DNA from: Cryptomeria japonica
Lineage: Eukaryota > Streptophyta > Pinopsida > Cupressales > Cupressaceae
Assembly (NCBI RefSeq): GCF_030272615.1
Contig: NC_081405.1
Coordinates: 653,500,920-653,564,919, forward strand
Length of the DNA: 64,000 nt
Direction: 5' to 3'
Part shown: positions 35,455-47,159 of the stretch, in pieces
Layout of the letters: the number at the start of each line of letters is the position of its first letter
How positions within the stretch are numbered: position 1 is the stretch's first letter
Position numbers and translations under genes: made by a program
Notes under the pieces: model-generated
What the model saw: the letters and a program-made list of their open reading frames with translations, nothing else
What the model was told of the DNA's origin: nothing
Database searches by the model: none

Positions 35455-36350
35455 TGGGGGTGTTTATGTTAGCTTAAGTGTAGATTGTTACATTGTTTGG
35501 TTCAGGTAATTTCTAAGAAGTTATTTCAACCAATAACTGCATTTCTCCTGTATATATACTTTTACATTGCACATCAATAAATTAATGAAACATTTACCCT
35601 CATTTTATTCCCACAATGATTATCTATTATTGTACCCATTTTATTTCAACAAAGTAAATTTTGTTAGATGTATAAATGATGTGTCAATTTTTCATGAGCT
35701 TGCATGCTCAATCTCAACTTTAAAGGGGAAATTGTAATTCATTGAAAATTATTATGAGAAATTATAAATGGAAGGGATATAAGAGTCTTCAGGCCTATTT
35801 TAGGAACTAGTGTATTGTGATTGTACAAGTATTTCTTGGAAACATTTTTATACTCCAAGTAAAGCTAAAAAGAATACATGCTTCAGTCTATACTTGTCTC
35901 CACTTTGTGATGTAATATTTTCTTTAAATAATATACTCAAGAATATAGAGTTCTTCATTCACATTCGATGCCTTGAACTATTTTCACTATTTACTTTCTA
36001 ATCAAAGAAATATAGTTTTTTTCATGAAATCAATGGGAACATTTTCATCACAAATGGATCATTATGTAGAATAAACTATAACCCATCTTTAGATCACATT
36101 ATAATAAGCTAATAGTGTTTCAATTGACCATCATTTTATGTTTATGTGTTGTGACATCAGGCTGTATGATACCGTGGCTCTATAACCCTAAATAGATACT
36201 AGTTTGTTTCTATTGTATTTTCTTAGTATAAAAATTTCTATCAATATGACAAATCTCAAATATCTACACTGAAACATTTTATGAATCTTTTATTGTGGAT
36301 CATGTTCATTCATGTCTAATTGAGATTTGTCACATTAGAACTTAACAAAA
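35455..36350 (+). mobile_element. Putative 3' end of an unassigned LTR element (copy 2)
   Basis: The duplicate of 30969-31870: TTGGGGGTGTTTA, then TGTTAGCTTAAGTGTAG from 35467. The polypurine run is shorter and mutated compared with copy 1. The outer end is near CTTAACA at about 36345 if the two copies are read the same way. Confidence 0.4.
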
Positions 36351-36509
36351 TTTCTTGATCAAGATTCACAATAAAAAAATTTAAAAAAATTGAAAATAAT
36401 ATATAATCTCAATTCTTGAACACTTAAACTGATAAACATTATTGAAATATTTCATTCATTTATATATTCCTCCTGATTTTTCTATTGTATTTTAACATGA
36501 GGAATGCTA

Positions 36510-37040
36510 CATGTCCATAAGTCCAGGAATCCCACTTGCCCACGGCTCAGGTCACACCAGCTGGAAATGGAAGTGAGAGTGATATTGACGAGCATGTGAG
36601 ATGTACCAAAATTTTCAAAGATACACAAGATATCCAGTTTGTACATCTACCCACAACGCGTTCCCCATCATGGTAAGAGAATTCATGTGGAAACCTCATC
36701 TCACGCGTTCAATGCTTCCCATCTTACCAAATTCTAAAATCTGTTGGTCAGAATGGAATGATGCATTCATGTGGGTCACGGTAGATGCTTCTTACATTAA
36801 AAAAAAAACTGAACTGGGCCATTCTTTTTATTTATTTGCCTTCTTCAAGAGGCAATTGATCATAAAGCGTTATTCCTTCTTTCACGTGGGTGATAAGCCT
36901 TCAGTAAAGATAGAATTTCAATATCAGGGAAGACATTTACTTTCTCGTCTGTTTTTTTTTACGATATTTAATTTGCTCACAGAAGGTACGTTGCCCATGG
37001 TCTTCCTCTTTCGCTAGCTCCCTAAGTTTGGCTAAATTTC
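36510..37040. repeat. Diverged copy of the oxidase upstream region (2)
   Basis: The longer of the two copies. It contains CCCACTTGCCCACGGCTCAG (36530 onward), CTCACGCGTTC, GGGCCATTC...TTTGCCTTCTTCAAGAGG and CTTTCACGTGGGTGATAAGC, matching the order of 26160-26490. It also carries a 138-codon open frame (36601-37017) that is not conserved in the other copies and is probably accidental. Confidence 0.6.
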
Positions 37041-37274
37041 TTATTGCAGAAAGCATTTAATTAGAAAAGCTGTAGCATTCAATTAAACATGATACATATA
37101 CGGTGATCTATTATTAAGATGATAGAAAGTTCATAATGGATTACATAGTGTGATCCGAGGTGTTGATGCAAATACATTCACACAATCTAATTCAGAAACA
37201 ATAACAAGAATTATTATGGATTGTGGAAAACTAAAATCTTTAATGATACATACAATTAACTTTAGAAAGTACGT

Positions 37275-38014
37275 CTTAATCCACTTGAGACGACAGAAAA
37301 GGCGGAAGCCGGGCCAGCACCTGGGTGGATGATTTAGACAAAGACAGGGTGTGGAAATCTGCCAATGACCTTGTTGGCCTCATGGGGCAATGAGAGAAGG
37401 TGATTGGGAAAACCAAAGATATGGACACCAAGCCCAGAATGGTTGGGACCAAAACTGAACTAGAGGAGGTCAAGAAATCCCAGGAGGCCCTCAAAAAGAA
37501 AATTGAGGAGGTTAATAGTGCTTGCAGGAATACGACCAATATGCACAATGCCTCCCTTTAGAAAATCTATGTTGTGATGGATAGGATAATGGAAAAGAAA
37601 CATAAATGCACAGAGGTCGTAGAGGTCGTAGCTGCAAGTTCAAGCCCTATGTCGTCTTTGGTTAAAGCCACCTCTGGTTTCGTGATCGTTTTCTTTGGGA
37701 TCGGTTCAAGCAAAAAGGTGTCCTATTCTGATAAAGTGTTAAGTTTGTGGCATGATTGGCAAGAAAAAGGTTCCCCCATCTAGTTGGTCATTTATTTGTG
37801 CCTTTATTAGGTGGTTGTTCTTGTTATGTTGGGTCTTGGTCTCTCTGTTATTTGTTTGTTTTTTAGCTTTGTGGCTGGTTGTCGGGTTTCCCTACTAGGT
37901 TTTTGCTCTGTTGTAGTAAGGGTTTTTTTGTTGGTTGCACATCCCTCATGTGCTTAGTGTCGCTATGCGGATATGTAATGGTATGGGCCTATCTTGCTTT
38001 TATTAATCAAAAAA
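37275..38014 (+). mobile_element. LINE-derived insertion with short ORF1-like coiled coil
   Basis: Flanked by TTAGAAAGTACGT (37262-37274) and TTAGAAAGTCGT (38015-38026), which differ by one base, and ends in GCTTTTATTAATCAAAAAA, an ending typical of plant L1 elements. Absent from duplication copy 1 at the matching site near 32350. The plus-strand frame contains a Lys/Glu-rich stretch with TELEEVKKSQEALKKKIEEV, a coiled coil of the kind found in LINE ORF1, then stops. No reverse transcriptase: both a large deletion and truncation are needed to explain it. Confidence 0.7.
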
Positions 38015-38224
38015 TTAGAAAGTCGTGAATATGTGTATGTAGGTAAACTAGCATACAAAACTTTAGAGGAATATAGATAAAGTATACTAAAAGACATCAT
38101 ATTTTTTCATTATTCTACTTAAAAAATATTATATTATTGTATATTATTATAAATATTAAATCATTATTAAATTACGATTTTAATTAATATTAAATTATTA
38201 TAAATATATGATTATGTTATTAAG

Positions 38225-38552
38225 TGTTAGAGTTATCATGCATTAGCTAATAATTATTTATTTAATTATTAGTCTATTATCCTCTAGGCTTAAGCTAAAC
38301 TTAGACATTTAATAATATGGTAAGTATTTAATAACTATTCTAATTATTAAATACACATTATCCCTTTAGGGTTTCTTTAGGGTTGCTAATATCATTTTAT
38401 AAGGATTGTATTGTATTTTTATTTTCCTCTCTGAATGATAATCTTCTTCTTCAAAGCCATTATTGCTTTTTGCCCCCATTCTTCTCTTGTGATAGGTATT
38501 TTCCTTGAAGGTGTTCTTGAAAACTCTAAAGTTGTATTTCTCAACTTCTTCA
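38225..38552 (+). repeat. 5' LTR of element C
   Basis: 328 bp, TGTTAGAGTTATCATGC...TCAACTTCTTCA. The following TGTTATCAGAGC (38553-38564) is one base from the consensus initiator-Met primer-binding site. Confidence 0.9.
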
Positions 38553-40846
38553 TGTTATCAGAGCTTACATCTCTTGCTACTTGTTCTTGATTTTTTAGAA
38601 GATTTTTTGGAGGTTTTCAAGCTTTTTCAAAGTTTTTTTATTTGCATCTGGGGACATTTTTTGTTTTTAGGCATTTTGGGCTCAAACAGACCTCATTGTT
38701 GAGCTTAAAACACCCCAAAACCCCCATTTTTTATATTAAATTTGTCCATTTTAGACAAATTTAGCCTTTGGAGATTAAATTTTTTTTGTTTTTGCCCAAT
38801 TTTGGCATGAATTTTGAGAAATTCGTCAAAAAATAATGAATAAAAAACAATTTTTTTAAAGGCAGTTTTACTGCAATACCCAGGCCGAATGCACAAAAAA
38901 TTGTGAAAAACCTTTAAAGACAAAAAACAAAGGTTTTTTTTTTTTTTTTAAAAAGAACATAAAAGGAGGGGCCGACGGCCTCTGCAGGTCTGTACAGCCT
39001 TTGTAGGTTTGTAAGGCCTACAGCAGGTCATGGTCCCTGCCCTCCGACCCCCGTACCTTAAGTTGATGCCCTACTGCCCATGCTGACCATGGTTCCCCAC
39101 CGCCAGTGCATCTCAGGCCACCACCACCTCCGCGCTGCCATTTTCTGGCCAAGGTATTGTTTTCCGATGCAATCTCTTTTTCTCGGCAATTGGAATTTTT
39201 TCAGGCAACATGCAATGCCTGGATGTTTTTTCTAGCGTGTTTTTTAGGTGACCCATTTTTTTCAGCAGACAGAGAATATTCTCTAAATATTTTGCTGATA
39301 ATAGCATGATGTCATGCTAACGTCAGCGCTACAGACAACATACTAGCTCCTGTGACCCTCTTTTTGCCCTAAAAGAGGGTTTTTTTTTCTTTTGGCCATA
39401 ACTTGGGTATACAATATCATTTTTGGGCAAATGAGATATTGTTGGAAAGTTGGTTTCATCTACTTTCCATTTTTCTGGCTTTTTTCACCTCATTTTTCTA
39501 CTGGTACATTCTATAGCCATTTGAAGTCAGAGGTGTTATTTTTTAGTCCTGAACTCATAACTTTTCATCAATTTCTCTACTTTTCGTGATTCTAGTGGCG
39601 TTGGGATGGTGTTTCAAAGCTCTTCACAATCATCCATGCAATTTTTCTAGATTTTACTCCAGGTGTATTTTGTTCAGTTTTTTGGGTTTTCACACTCTAG
39701 TGAATTACTTGGATATTTGAGCTCCTCGAAACTTCTCGTTTGGGTGGAATGACTTGTTGTTGGTTGTTATTCATGTATTTACAAATTTTTGTCTTCTTTG
39801 AGCATTGTATACATCATTTTGTAAGAATTTTATTTTTTGCAAATGCACTAAGATAAAGTGCCATTATGTCTTGCATGCTTGGGGTCTTGCACATCTTGTG
39901 CCTTATTATACTCACACTACATTGTAAAGTGCCATGGAGAGGGGGGGGGGGGGGGGGGTTTGATGTTTGCCTTTTTTTCATCTACCTTTGTCACATGAGT
40001 GTTCCTTCCATGACATTAGCCTCATGATGTTTTTCATATGAGTATTCATTCCATGACACTAGCCTTTATATGTGTTTGTACTTTTTGTTGCACCCTCGTT
40101 GTTCTTGGTTCTTTGTCATGCAATTTTTCTTGGCATTTAGTTTTAGTGTACCTGTCACCTCTCCTTTATCAGCATTATGGGGGGGTTTCTCCTATTAGTT
40201 GTTGGTTCTAATGCTTCTTGGTTTTTTGGAGTGAGCTATGTATTCAGTATTTGTTCCTATGAACTAGGTGGATGCAGTGGCTGGTTACCCATGCATTTTG
40301 GTGAGATGGATCATTTCTCATATGGACACTCTTTCACTCCTATTTTTGGAGGCAACCTTCCATCTTTGATTGATCAGCTCTTCAAACTTTGGTGTTTTTT
40401 TTCCTTCAGTATCAAAGTTCAGTTGTTTGCCTTTGTTTGCCATCTGATTCGAGTAGTGTTATTTAAGGGAACTCATGCAGATCATAGTCTTCTCTACCTG
40501 ACCATCTTCTATTTCAGTGGAGGTTCTTCAGATCGATAGTTATTCTTTGACAGTGTTTGTAGCTTTGTGCTTTAGTGGTGTTCTTCATGTTTATCCTTTG
40601 TTCATGTTTTCTGGAACATTCTCTTGTTTGGAGGCTTCTTCAATCCTTCACTTGTGTTTCTCTCTTTAGAAGAGGGTTTTTTCCCATGAGATTTTCTCTT
40701 TTTCTCCAGTTGTGAGAGATCTTTTGTACTTGGGTACCTCATCAGGCTTTGTGGCTGAGACCCAAATTTGCCTTCATCATGTAGTTGCATTTTTTATTCA
40801 TGCATTTAGATGTTTAGCTACTCCATAACTTCATCTTAAGGGGGGG

Positions 40847-41085
40847 TGTTAGATTTATCATGCACTAGCTAATAATTATTTATTTAATTATTAGTATATT
40901 ATCCTCTACGCTTAAGCTAAACTTAGGCATTTAATAATATGGTAAGTATTTTTATTTCCCTCTTTGAATGATAATCTTCTTCTTTAGAGCCATTATTTCT
41001 TTTTGCTTCCATTCTTCTCTCGTGACAGGTATTTTTCTTGCAGGTGTTCTTGGGATCTCTGAAGTTGTATTTCTCAATTTCTTCA
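40847..41085 (+). repeat. 3' LTR of element C, internally deleted
   Basis: 239 bp, TGTTAGATTTATCATGC...TCAATTTCTTCA. Compared with the 5' LTR it lacks about 90 bp after GGTAAGTATTT. It is preceded by the polypurine tract TTAAGGGGGGG (40836-40846). Confidence 0.9.
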
Positions 41086-42877
41086 TTAAGTTTTAATATA
41101 TTCTTGTTATTATTTTATTATATTTCCATTAAAATTTTTAGAAAAGAAAATAAAATTCGGTACAAAATTATTATTATTATATTTCTATTAAACTCTTGAC
41201 AAAAGCAAAGCAACTACTATATTAAGAATACAATATTATTATATTATTATATTATTATATTACTATAATTGTGTATGAAAAAAATTAAATGCAAAATCTG
41301 ATGAAGTGGAAGGATGACATCCAACAAGGATGTCAAATTTAATCCTTCTAGTTTTTGTTTATGAAGGTTTTTTCATCCATTATGTGAGTGTAATACACAT
41401 TCAACGTAATAAAGTATTGATTGATTTTTATTAAAAAAAAATTAATATATATAGAATCATAATTTATGTATAAAAGTATTACATTGAAACATATACAAGT
41501 GATTTTAAATAATTTTATAATATTTTTAGTTTATCTATATATTTAAAATATATTTGATAATTTTAAATGGTATTAACCTTATAAGTTTCTTTGTTTAACA
41601 ATGACATGGTAATAAATGTATTTCATATCTAACTAGGCATGGATTCATTATTTTTCATAATTTTTGTTTAGTTTTCTTTCTTCGGAATAATATCACTTCA
41701 AAAATTGTTTCAAAGAAAGGTAAAATTTAGACACTAAATTATTCTTCAAACAATTGAAATTGATTTCTCGTAACATCAAATGAATCATTAATTTCACATT
41801 ATTATCATTAGTTAATTAATTTATATCCATCATTTAATAATTCCAACTTTATCCACTTAATTAAATAGTATAAATTATTATTCAATTAAATGTGAGTTAA
41901 TTTCTATTTTGAAATAATTTATATTTTCATCTCCCAACTCTTCATTTAGAAACATAATCTTCATCGACAAGTTATCTTATATTTAATTTAGAAACTTATT
42001 GTTCTTTCATAAATTAATTCTTCTTGATTTTATAAACTCAATCTTCTATCACAGTTAATTTTTCTTTATTTTAAAAACTTCTTTACTCACAAGTTACCTG
42101 AATATACAATTGGAAACTTTATATAAATAATTATCTATTTTTTAAATAAAATAATTTGTTATTATCATCTCATGGGTTGAAAATAGATTTTTTCTCCTTT
42201 TTAGCTAAGTTGACTACATGATTAGTTTAGTTGACTAAAGTTTTCATTCTTATCCTTATCTTTGCACTCAAAACTATATAAATATAATCATTATCTTTAT
42301 CATTTTAATAATAATCTATTATATTAAAATCTAAAATCAAACGATCATCAAATCAAATGTTAAACTATCAAGAATTAACATCCACAGTCCAAAGAAGGTG
42401 AATCAACAACATAGCTTTTTTTTTAGGTTTGCAATGGATTTGGTGAAATAGGATTTAAATTAGATTTTTATTTTATTCTTTCAAGCATATTTTTATTTTC
42501 TAAATTAATATATCGACAAAATAATTATATATCCTGCACTTCTATCACAAGGTAGATTAAAAAGTACTAAGGAGGTGTTTGGAAATGTACTCCTTAGGAA
42601 ATTTCTCTTCAAGTTGTTATGCAAAAAAAATACATACATAATGAAGGTTCATTGAAAACAATGATAACTATGGTTGAGAAGATAGATTATGTTGTAGAGA
42701 TAAATCTCTCTCTTAGTAAAATAAATGAGTTGTTCAATGATAAGAACAATTAGACCTAAATCTACTACATATTATATACTGTATATTATATGTGTGTTTG
42801 TGTAACTTTTTAGGTGTAATTTTCTAGTCACAAACTATATTAATTTGTGTCATAAAATATAAAAAACTTAACTCTTT

Positions 42878-43069
42878 GAACATCACATATTTCATTTTAT
42901 ATCGTATCTATGTCAAATGTGCTTCCTCATTATATATAATTGTGATTGTGTTCCTTTTTTTTCATGTTATATTGAACATCACATATTTCATTTTATATTG
43001 TATCTATGTAAAATGTGGTTCTTCATTATATATAATTGTGATTGTGTTTCTTTTTTCTCATGTTATATG
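42878..43069 (+). repeat. 96-bp tandem duplication
   Basis: Two adjacent copies starting GAACATCACATATTTCATTT (42878 and 42974). The matching place in duplication copy 1 (about 34290-34390) has a single copy, so this local duplication is more recent. Confidence 0.9.
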
Positions 43070-43131
43070 TCAATGTATAAAAAAAATTAAATGTTCCATA
43101 GCGTTGCATTTATTTTTCCTATCATTATGAA

Positions 43132-43290
43132 ATGAAGGGGATGAGATCACTAGACTAACAAATACATCCTACAAGATCTTAGACCTCCATGAAATAAGAA
43201 CATAAATAGTTCTAGGTGCTATCCTCAAAGAACAATTAGGTGTTGGGATTCTACCCTTTTGTTGTAAAAGATTGAGTTTGTGAAGTGTGT
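43132..43290 (+). repeat. Dispersed repeat shared with 49165-49327
   Basis: GATGAGATCACTAGACTAAC and the next roughly 150 bp match 49176-49327 (GATGAGATCCCTAGACTAAT) with scattered differences. It begins where the large duplication ends. No coding content. Confidence 0.7.
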
Positions 43291-43619
43291 GTGAATGAAT
43301 TGTGTTAATAATAGCTAAATGACCAATTTTTATAGAAGGTAGAAGATATAGCATGGAATCACAAATTAGTAAGGAAGATCTGTAATGTAGACACTCAGAA
43401 GAACCTAGAAATAAAATTTGAAGTTGACTACATAGGATAGAATCACTGGGCATCCATGTCTGAAGGTTTTAGATGCTTGGGAGATGACAAAAAAATGGGA
43501 TCAAGAACCTCTATACCCCTATCTATTGAAAATATGAGTCAAACTACTAACATAGGGGCACTAGGTGCTTGAGTCTTGAGGTTTTCATCCATTTCAAAAT
43601 TAGGAAATTTTTATTGATG

Positions 43620-44431
43620 TGATGAAGTCAAGGTAGGGAGATCCAATGAAGGACATCCCTGCCTTGCAACTCATAACACAAAATGTCAAACATGTTACTA
43701 GTATAACACAAAACATTATGCAAGATACCAACAACTGGTAATAGTTCACCAGATATAACCAGTACGTAACCCTAACCGATAGAAGTAACACAAGATATAA
43801 CTGATAACAAATAAATCCATCATTACAATCACTTAAAGAATTAAATAAGCCTTTAGCAGCTACACATGCTGGACCCAAGCCCAGGATTACAAAACAATCC
43901 ATGCAACACAAATCTAAGTTCCACAGATCTTTTGCTTGACAAATAGGTCTCTGGTAACAGTCTGCACTAATCCAGAATTTAGCCCCTCCGTACTTTATCC
44001 CCCAGACCAGAATCTCTCTAGAAAATACATCTTTGCTCGATCTCTACTTTCTTCGACCTTTGTCCTCTGTCCTCCAAAATGAATCTCTAAACTTTCCCTT
44101 TATACCATCTGCAAGCAATAACAACCCGATCAAGTCGGCCAAAGACCAACCGATTCATGATGAAATGTGCAAATGATAACATGTCGGCCCAAATCACCAA
44201 GAACATCTTAAAATGCATTAAACTTCACGTGTTCCTTTGGGAACATCAGACAAGACCCAAAACAACATCGCTCAATGATATGCAAGTTACGGAAATCACC
44301 TGCAACCTGATTCCATACACCACAAAAGCAACCGGTAAGAGCACACCAATACTCGGCCAATACTGAGATTGATGTCTCACTGGGATCAAATCCAAGGTGT
44401 TGGTTTGAACTACTCTAGTGTTCCTGCATCA
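43620..44431 (-). repeat. LTR of element D (3' LTR)
   Basis: 812 bp, TGATGAAGTCAAGG...TTCCTGCATCA. Ends form a longer inverted repeat than usual, TGATG...CATCA. The inner edge is followed by AACTCTCGAGG, only weakly purine-rich on the minus strand. Confidence 0.9.
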
Positions 44432-44792
44432 AACTCTCGAGGTTAATTGAAAAGTGAGGCCCATTACTTGATTTGGTTCAATGATCTATCATTAGGTACT
44501 TGCAGCTACCTCAAGGGTTCAACGGTCTGACTACAGGTTTCGGTTGCCTCTCCTCGGCGATCTACCAGTCCACCTTGCATCTTGCCTTGGTTTGGTGATC
44601 TATACAAGTCTCTACCCACTAATTGCTTCAAACTCAAGCTCTAGGTTCGGCGGTCTACTTGAAAGCCTTGTACTGCTTCACATTCGACGATCTGAACAAG
44701 TCTACAAGCTGCCTCAACTTTCTATCCAATGAACCAGCACATAACCAAGTCTTCTTCGATCAACAAGCTCACAAACTAGCTTTAATACCACT
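44432..44792 (-). other. 361-bp internal region of element D, made of diverged short repeats
   Basis: A word like GGTTCGGCGATCTAC recurs about every 30-55 bp: GGTTCAATGATCTATC (about 44478), GGTTCAACGGTCTGAC (about 44517), CTCGGCGATCTACC (about 44554), TTTGGTGATCTATAC (about 44592), GGTTCGGCGGTCTAC (about 44646), CATTCGACGATCTGAAC (about 44681). Between them are alternating CTTGCCTTG/CTTGAA words. No frame is conserved. Confidence 0.7.
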
Positions 44793-45594
44793 TGATGTAG
44801 TCAAGGTAGGGATATCCAGTGAAGGACATCCCTGCCTTGTATCTCATAACACACAACATCAAACAAGTTACCAGCATAACACAAAACACTATACAAGATA
44901 CCGACAATCGATAATAGTTCACCAGATATAACTGGTAAGCAAGCCTAACGGGTAGAAGAAACACAAGATATAACCAGTAACAAATAAATCCATCATTACA
45001 ATCAGTTAAAGAATTACATAAGCCTTTAGCGGCTACACATGCTGAACCATAACCTAGAATTACAAAACAATCCATGCAACACAAATCTAAAATCCATAGA
45101 TCTTCTGCTCGACAAATAGGTCTCCGATAATAGTCTACACTGATCTGAACTTTAGGCCCTCCAGACTTCATTCCCCCTGGAGCAGAATGTCTCTGGAAAC
45201 TACATCTTTGCTCGTTCTCTACTTTCTTCAACCTATGTCCTCTGTCCTCCAAAATGAATCTCTAAACTTTCCCTTTATACCATCCACAAGAAATAACAAC
45301 CCGATCAAGGTGGCCAAAGATCAACCAGTTCATGATGAAACGTGCAAATGATAACATGTCGACCCAAATCACCAAGAACATTGTCAAATGCATAAAACTT
45401 CACAGGTCCTCTGAGAACATCAGAAAAGACCCAAAACAACATCGCTCAACGATCCACAAGTTACGAAAATCACCCGCAACCCGATTCCATACACTACAAA
45501 ACAAACCAGTAAGAGCACACCAATTCCAGGATTGATGTCTCACCAAGATCAAATGCAAGGTATCAGCTTGAACTACTCTAGTGCTCCTACATCA
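44793..45594 (-). repeat. LTR of element D (5' LTR)
   Basis: 802 bp, TGATGTAGTCAAGG...CTCCTACATCA, the partner of 43620-44431. It lacks the CACTGGCCAATACTGAGA-type stretch present near the 3' LTR end. Confidence 0.9.
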
Positions 45595-45599
45595 TGATG

Positions 45600-47120
45600 T
45601 CTACTCTACCTTCTTGTATCTCCTTGTGGTTATATTTCAATGGTCTATACTCACAAGAAATAAGGAAATAGGGGTTGTGTTATATTGGGGATTTCCTATG
45701 TCAAACCCCATGTTGGTGTTCCTACCTCCATGAAAACATTGATCAAAAGGACTATTTTTCCTCATAATAGCAAAGCCTAAATGAATGATAAATGATAAAA
45801 TTATTATATTAGCTTAGTTATGAAATCCACTCAAGGATCTCTACATAAAGGTTGTAAGGCCATGCTCTTTTAAAAATCTTGCAAGTGTTATTAAAATAGC
45901 ATAATTATAACAATAAATAAAAACATGCATCAATACTTGAGTTTAGCTTCACTGTGATGAAATTGCATATGTAAAGTGCTTATAGTTTACCACTCTATAG
46001 TTGAGTTGCTCATTATTTGTATGATCTTTCCCAAGTTATTAAGAAGGATAAAAGATATTATTTATATAGTAATTGAAAAGGTTATTTTAGGTGTAGAATG
46101 GCATATAATGATGAAACACAAAGATCAAGATCACATTACCAAAGACAACAGCCAAAACTCACAACGCCCCAAATTTTACCACATTTTTGTGGGACTAGGA
46201 TGCTAGGCTCCTAGGTCAACCCAAAAATGGGCCTCTGGAAGGGAGAACCAAGCTTCGAGGCCCTTAACATAGGACCTATTATCATTTTTTATGCATGATG
46301 AATATTTAAGCATAATATCATTGATAAAGTTTTAGTATATCATAGAGCATAAATGGTCTAAAATGAACTAGGGGAATGTACACTAAAAAACGTTCCAAAT
46401 AGAGCACAAAATCAATAGGATAAAACATTTATGATGTTATATTTATCTCACACTATAGTAGTGAGGGTATGAAATTACACTCCTACCCATGGTAAACTAT
46501 AGAGAATTCAAAGCTAAGATACTCTAGAGATAGGATGAAACTAAGTTGAGGGATGCACATGCTCCCAAACTTAGGAACCTATCAACACACAATGTCACAC
46601 ACAAAGCACAAAAAAACCATCATACACATACAAGTTACACACACGAGAAGTAAACATAAGGCACATACGAAACAAACAAAAATCATAAAGTAATCATCTA
46701 ATAGACATTATAAACCATATAAAACATACAAAGAAAACAACAACAGACACAAAGTAGACACAAAGTAAACATGCCATGTCACTTGTCATATGAATGGTAT
46801 CAAATTTAAGAAGTTTTCATATTTTACCCTTCAAGGCTTGACATTCATTGGTGAATGACCAAACACTCAATGATATACACAAAATGAAAGATTTATTTGA
46901 TTATGTTTGTTAAAAATTTTATGTTTTGGAGGAGGAAGAGAAATCAAGTGGACTTTGAGAAGCCTCAATAAGATTTTCTCTTTCTCACACAAGGGATGGC
47001 GAAGAGAAAACAATCCTTTCTCTTGTGAACATTTGTTTGGTTGTTCACATGATGAATACTTAGTGATATTAGAAAATGAAGGATGGGATAGATGAGGAGG
47101 CATAACCCTAAACCCTCTTT
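45600..47120. other. Unrecognised non-coding region
   Basis: AT-rich with simple AC/AA-rich stretches (46580-46760, many ACACA and AAACAAAC words). No ORF longer than 80 codons with family resemblance, no LTR edge and no RNA gene seen. Confidence 0.45.
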
Positions 47121-47159
47121 AGAAAATTCCATTGTAGGCTTTAGAGGAGTCTTAACGCC

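Larger units (their letters stand above)
38225..41085 (+). mobile_element. Non-autonomous LTR element C
   Basis: 2861 bp with LTRs, primer-binding site, polypurine tract and TTAAG on both sides (38220-38224 and 41086-41090). Internal region 38553-40846 has no gag or pol domain. Its second half is homologous in part to the internal regions of the array at 10682-22859: AGCATTATGGGGGGGTTTCT near 40163 and the GTTCCTATGAACTAGG and CCCATGCATT words that follow match the minus strand of 21310-21160. The LTRs of the two families differ, so they share internal sequence but not ends. A long G run lies at 39939-39958. Confidence 0.9.
34457..43146 (+). repeat. Large direct duplication, copy 2 with later insertions
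   Basis: Collinear with 30000-34456 but interrupted by a LINE fragment (37275-38014) and non-autonomous element C (38225-41085) and carrying a local 96-bp tandem repeat (42878-43069). Subtracting the inserts leaves a length similar to copy 1. None of the inserts has a counterpart in copy 1, so they came after the duplication. Confidence 0.8.
43620..45594 (-). mobile_element. Short-internal LTR element D (TRIM-like architecture, long LTRs)
   Basis: 1975 bp flanked by TGATG at 43615-43619 and 45595-45599. LTRs are 43620-44431 and 44793-45594, leaving only 361 bp inside. A primer-binding site next to the right LTR reads TGGTATTAAAGCTAG on minus (44790-44776), giving minus orientation. There is no coding domain. 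The LTRs differ by roughly 20 of the first 160 bases by eye, so the insertion is old. Confidence 0.9.

Noticed and set aside
30983-35467. LTR-like starts at 30983 and 35467 as the two LTRs of one element
   Set aside because: Both have the same polypurine tract and upstream sequence, so they are duplicate 3' ends from the large direct duplication rather than a 5'/3' LTR pair.
36601-37017. 138-codon plus-strand frame as a host gene
   Set aside because: It sits in the diverged copy of the oxidase-upstream region, and the other copies do not preserve the frame.
40177-40539. 120-codon plus-strand frame in element C as a protein gene
   Set aside because: The homologous DNA in the 10682-22859 family has other frames open, so conservation is at nucleotide level only.
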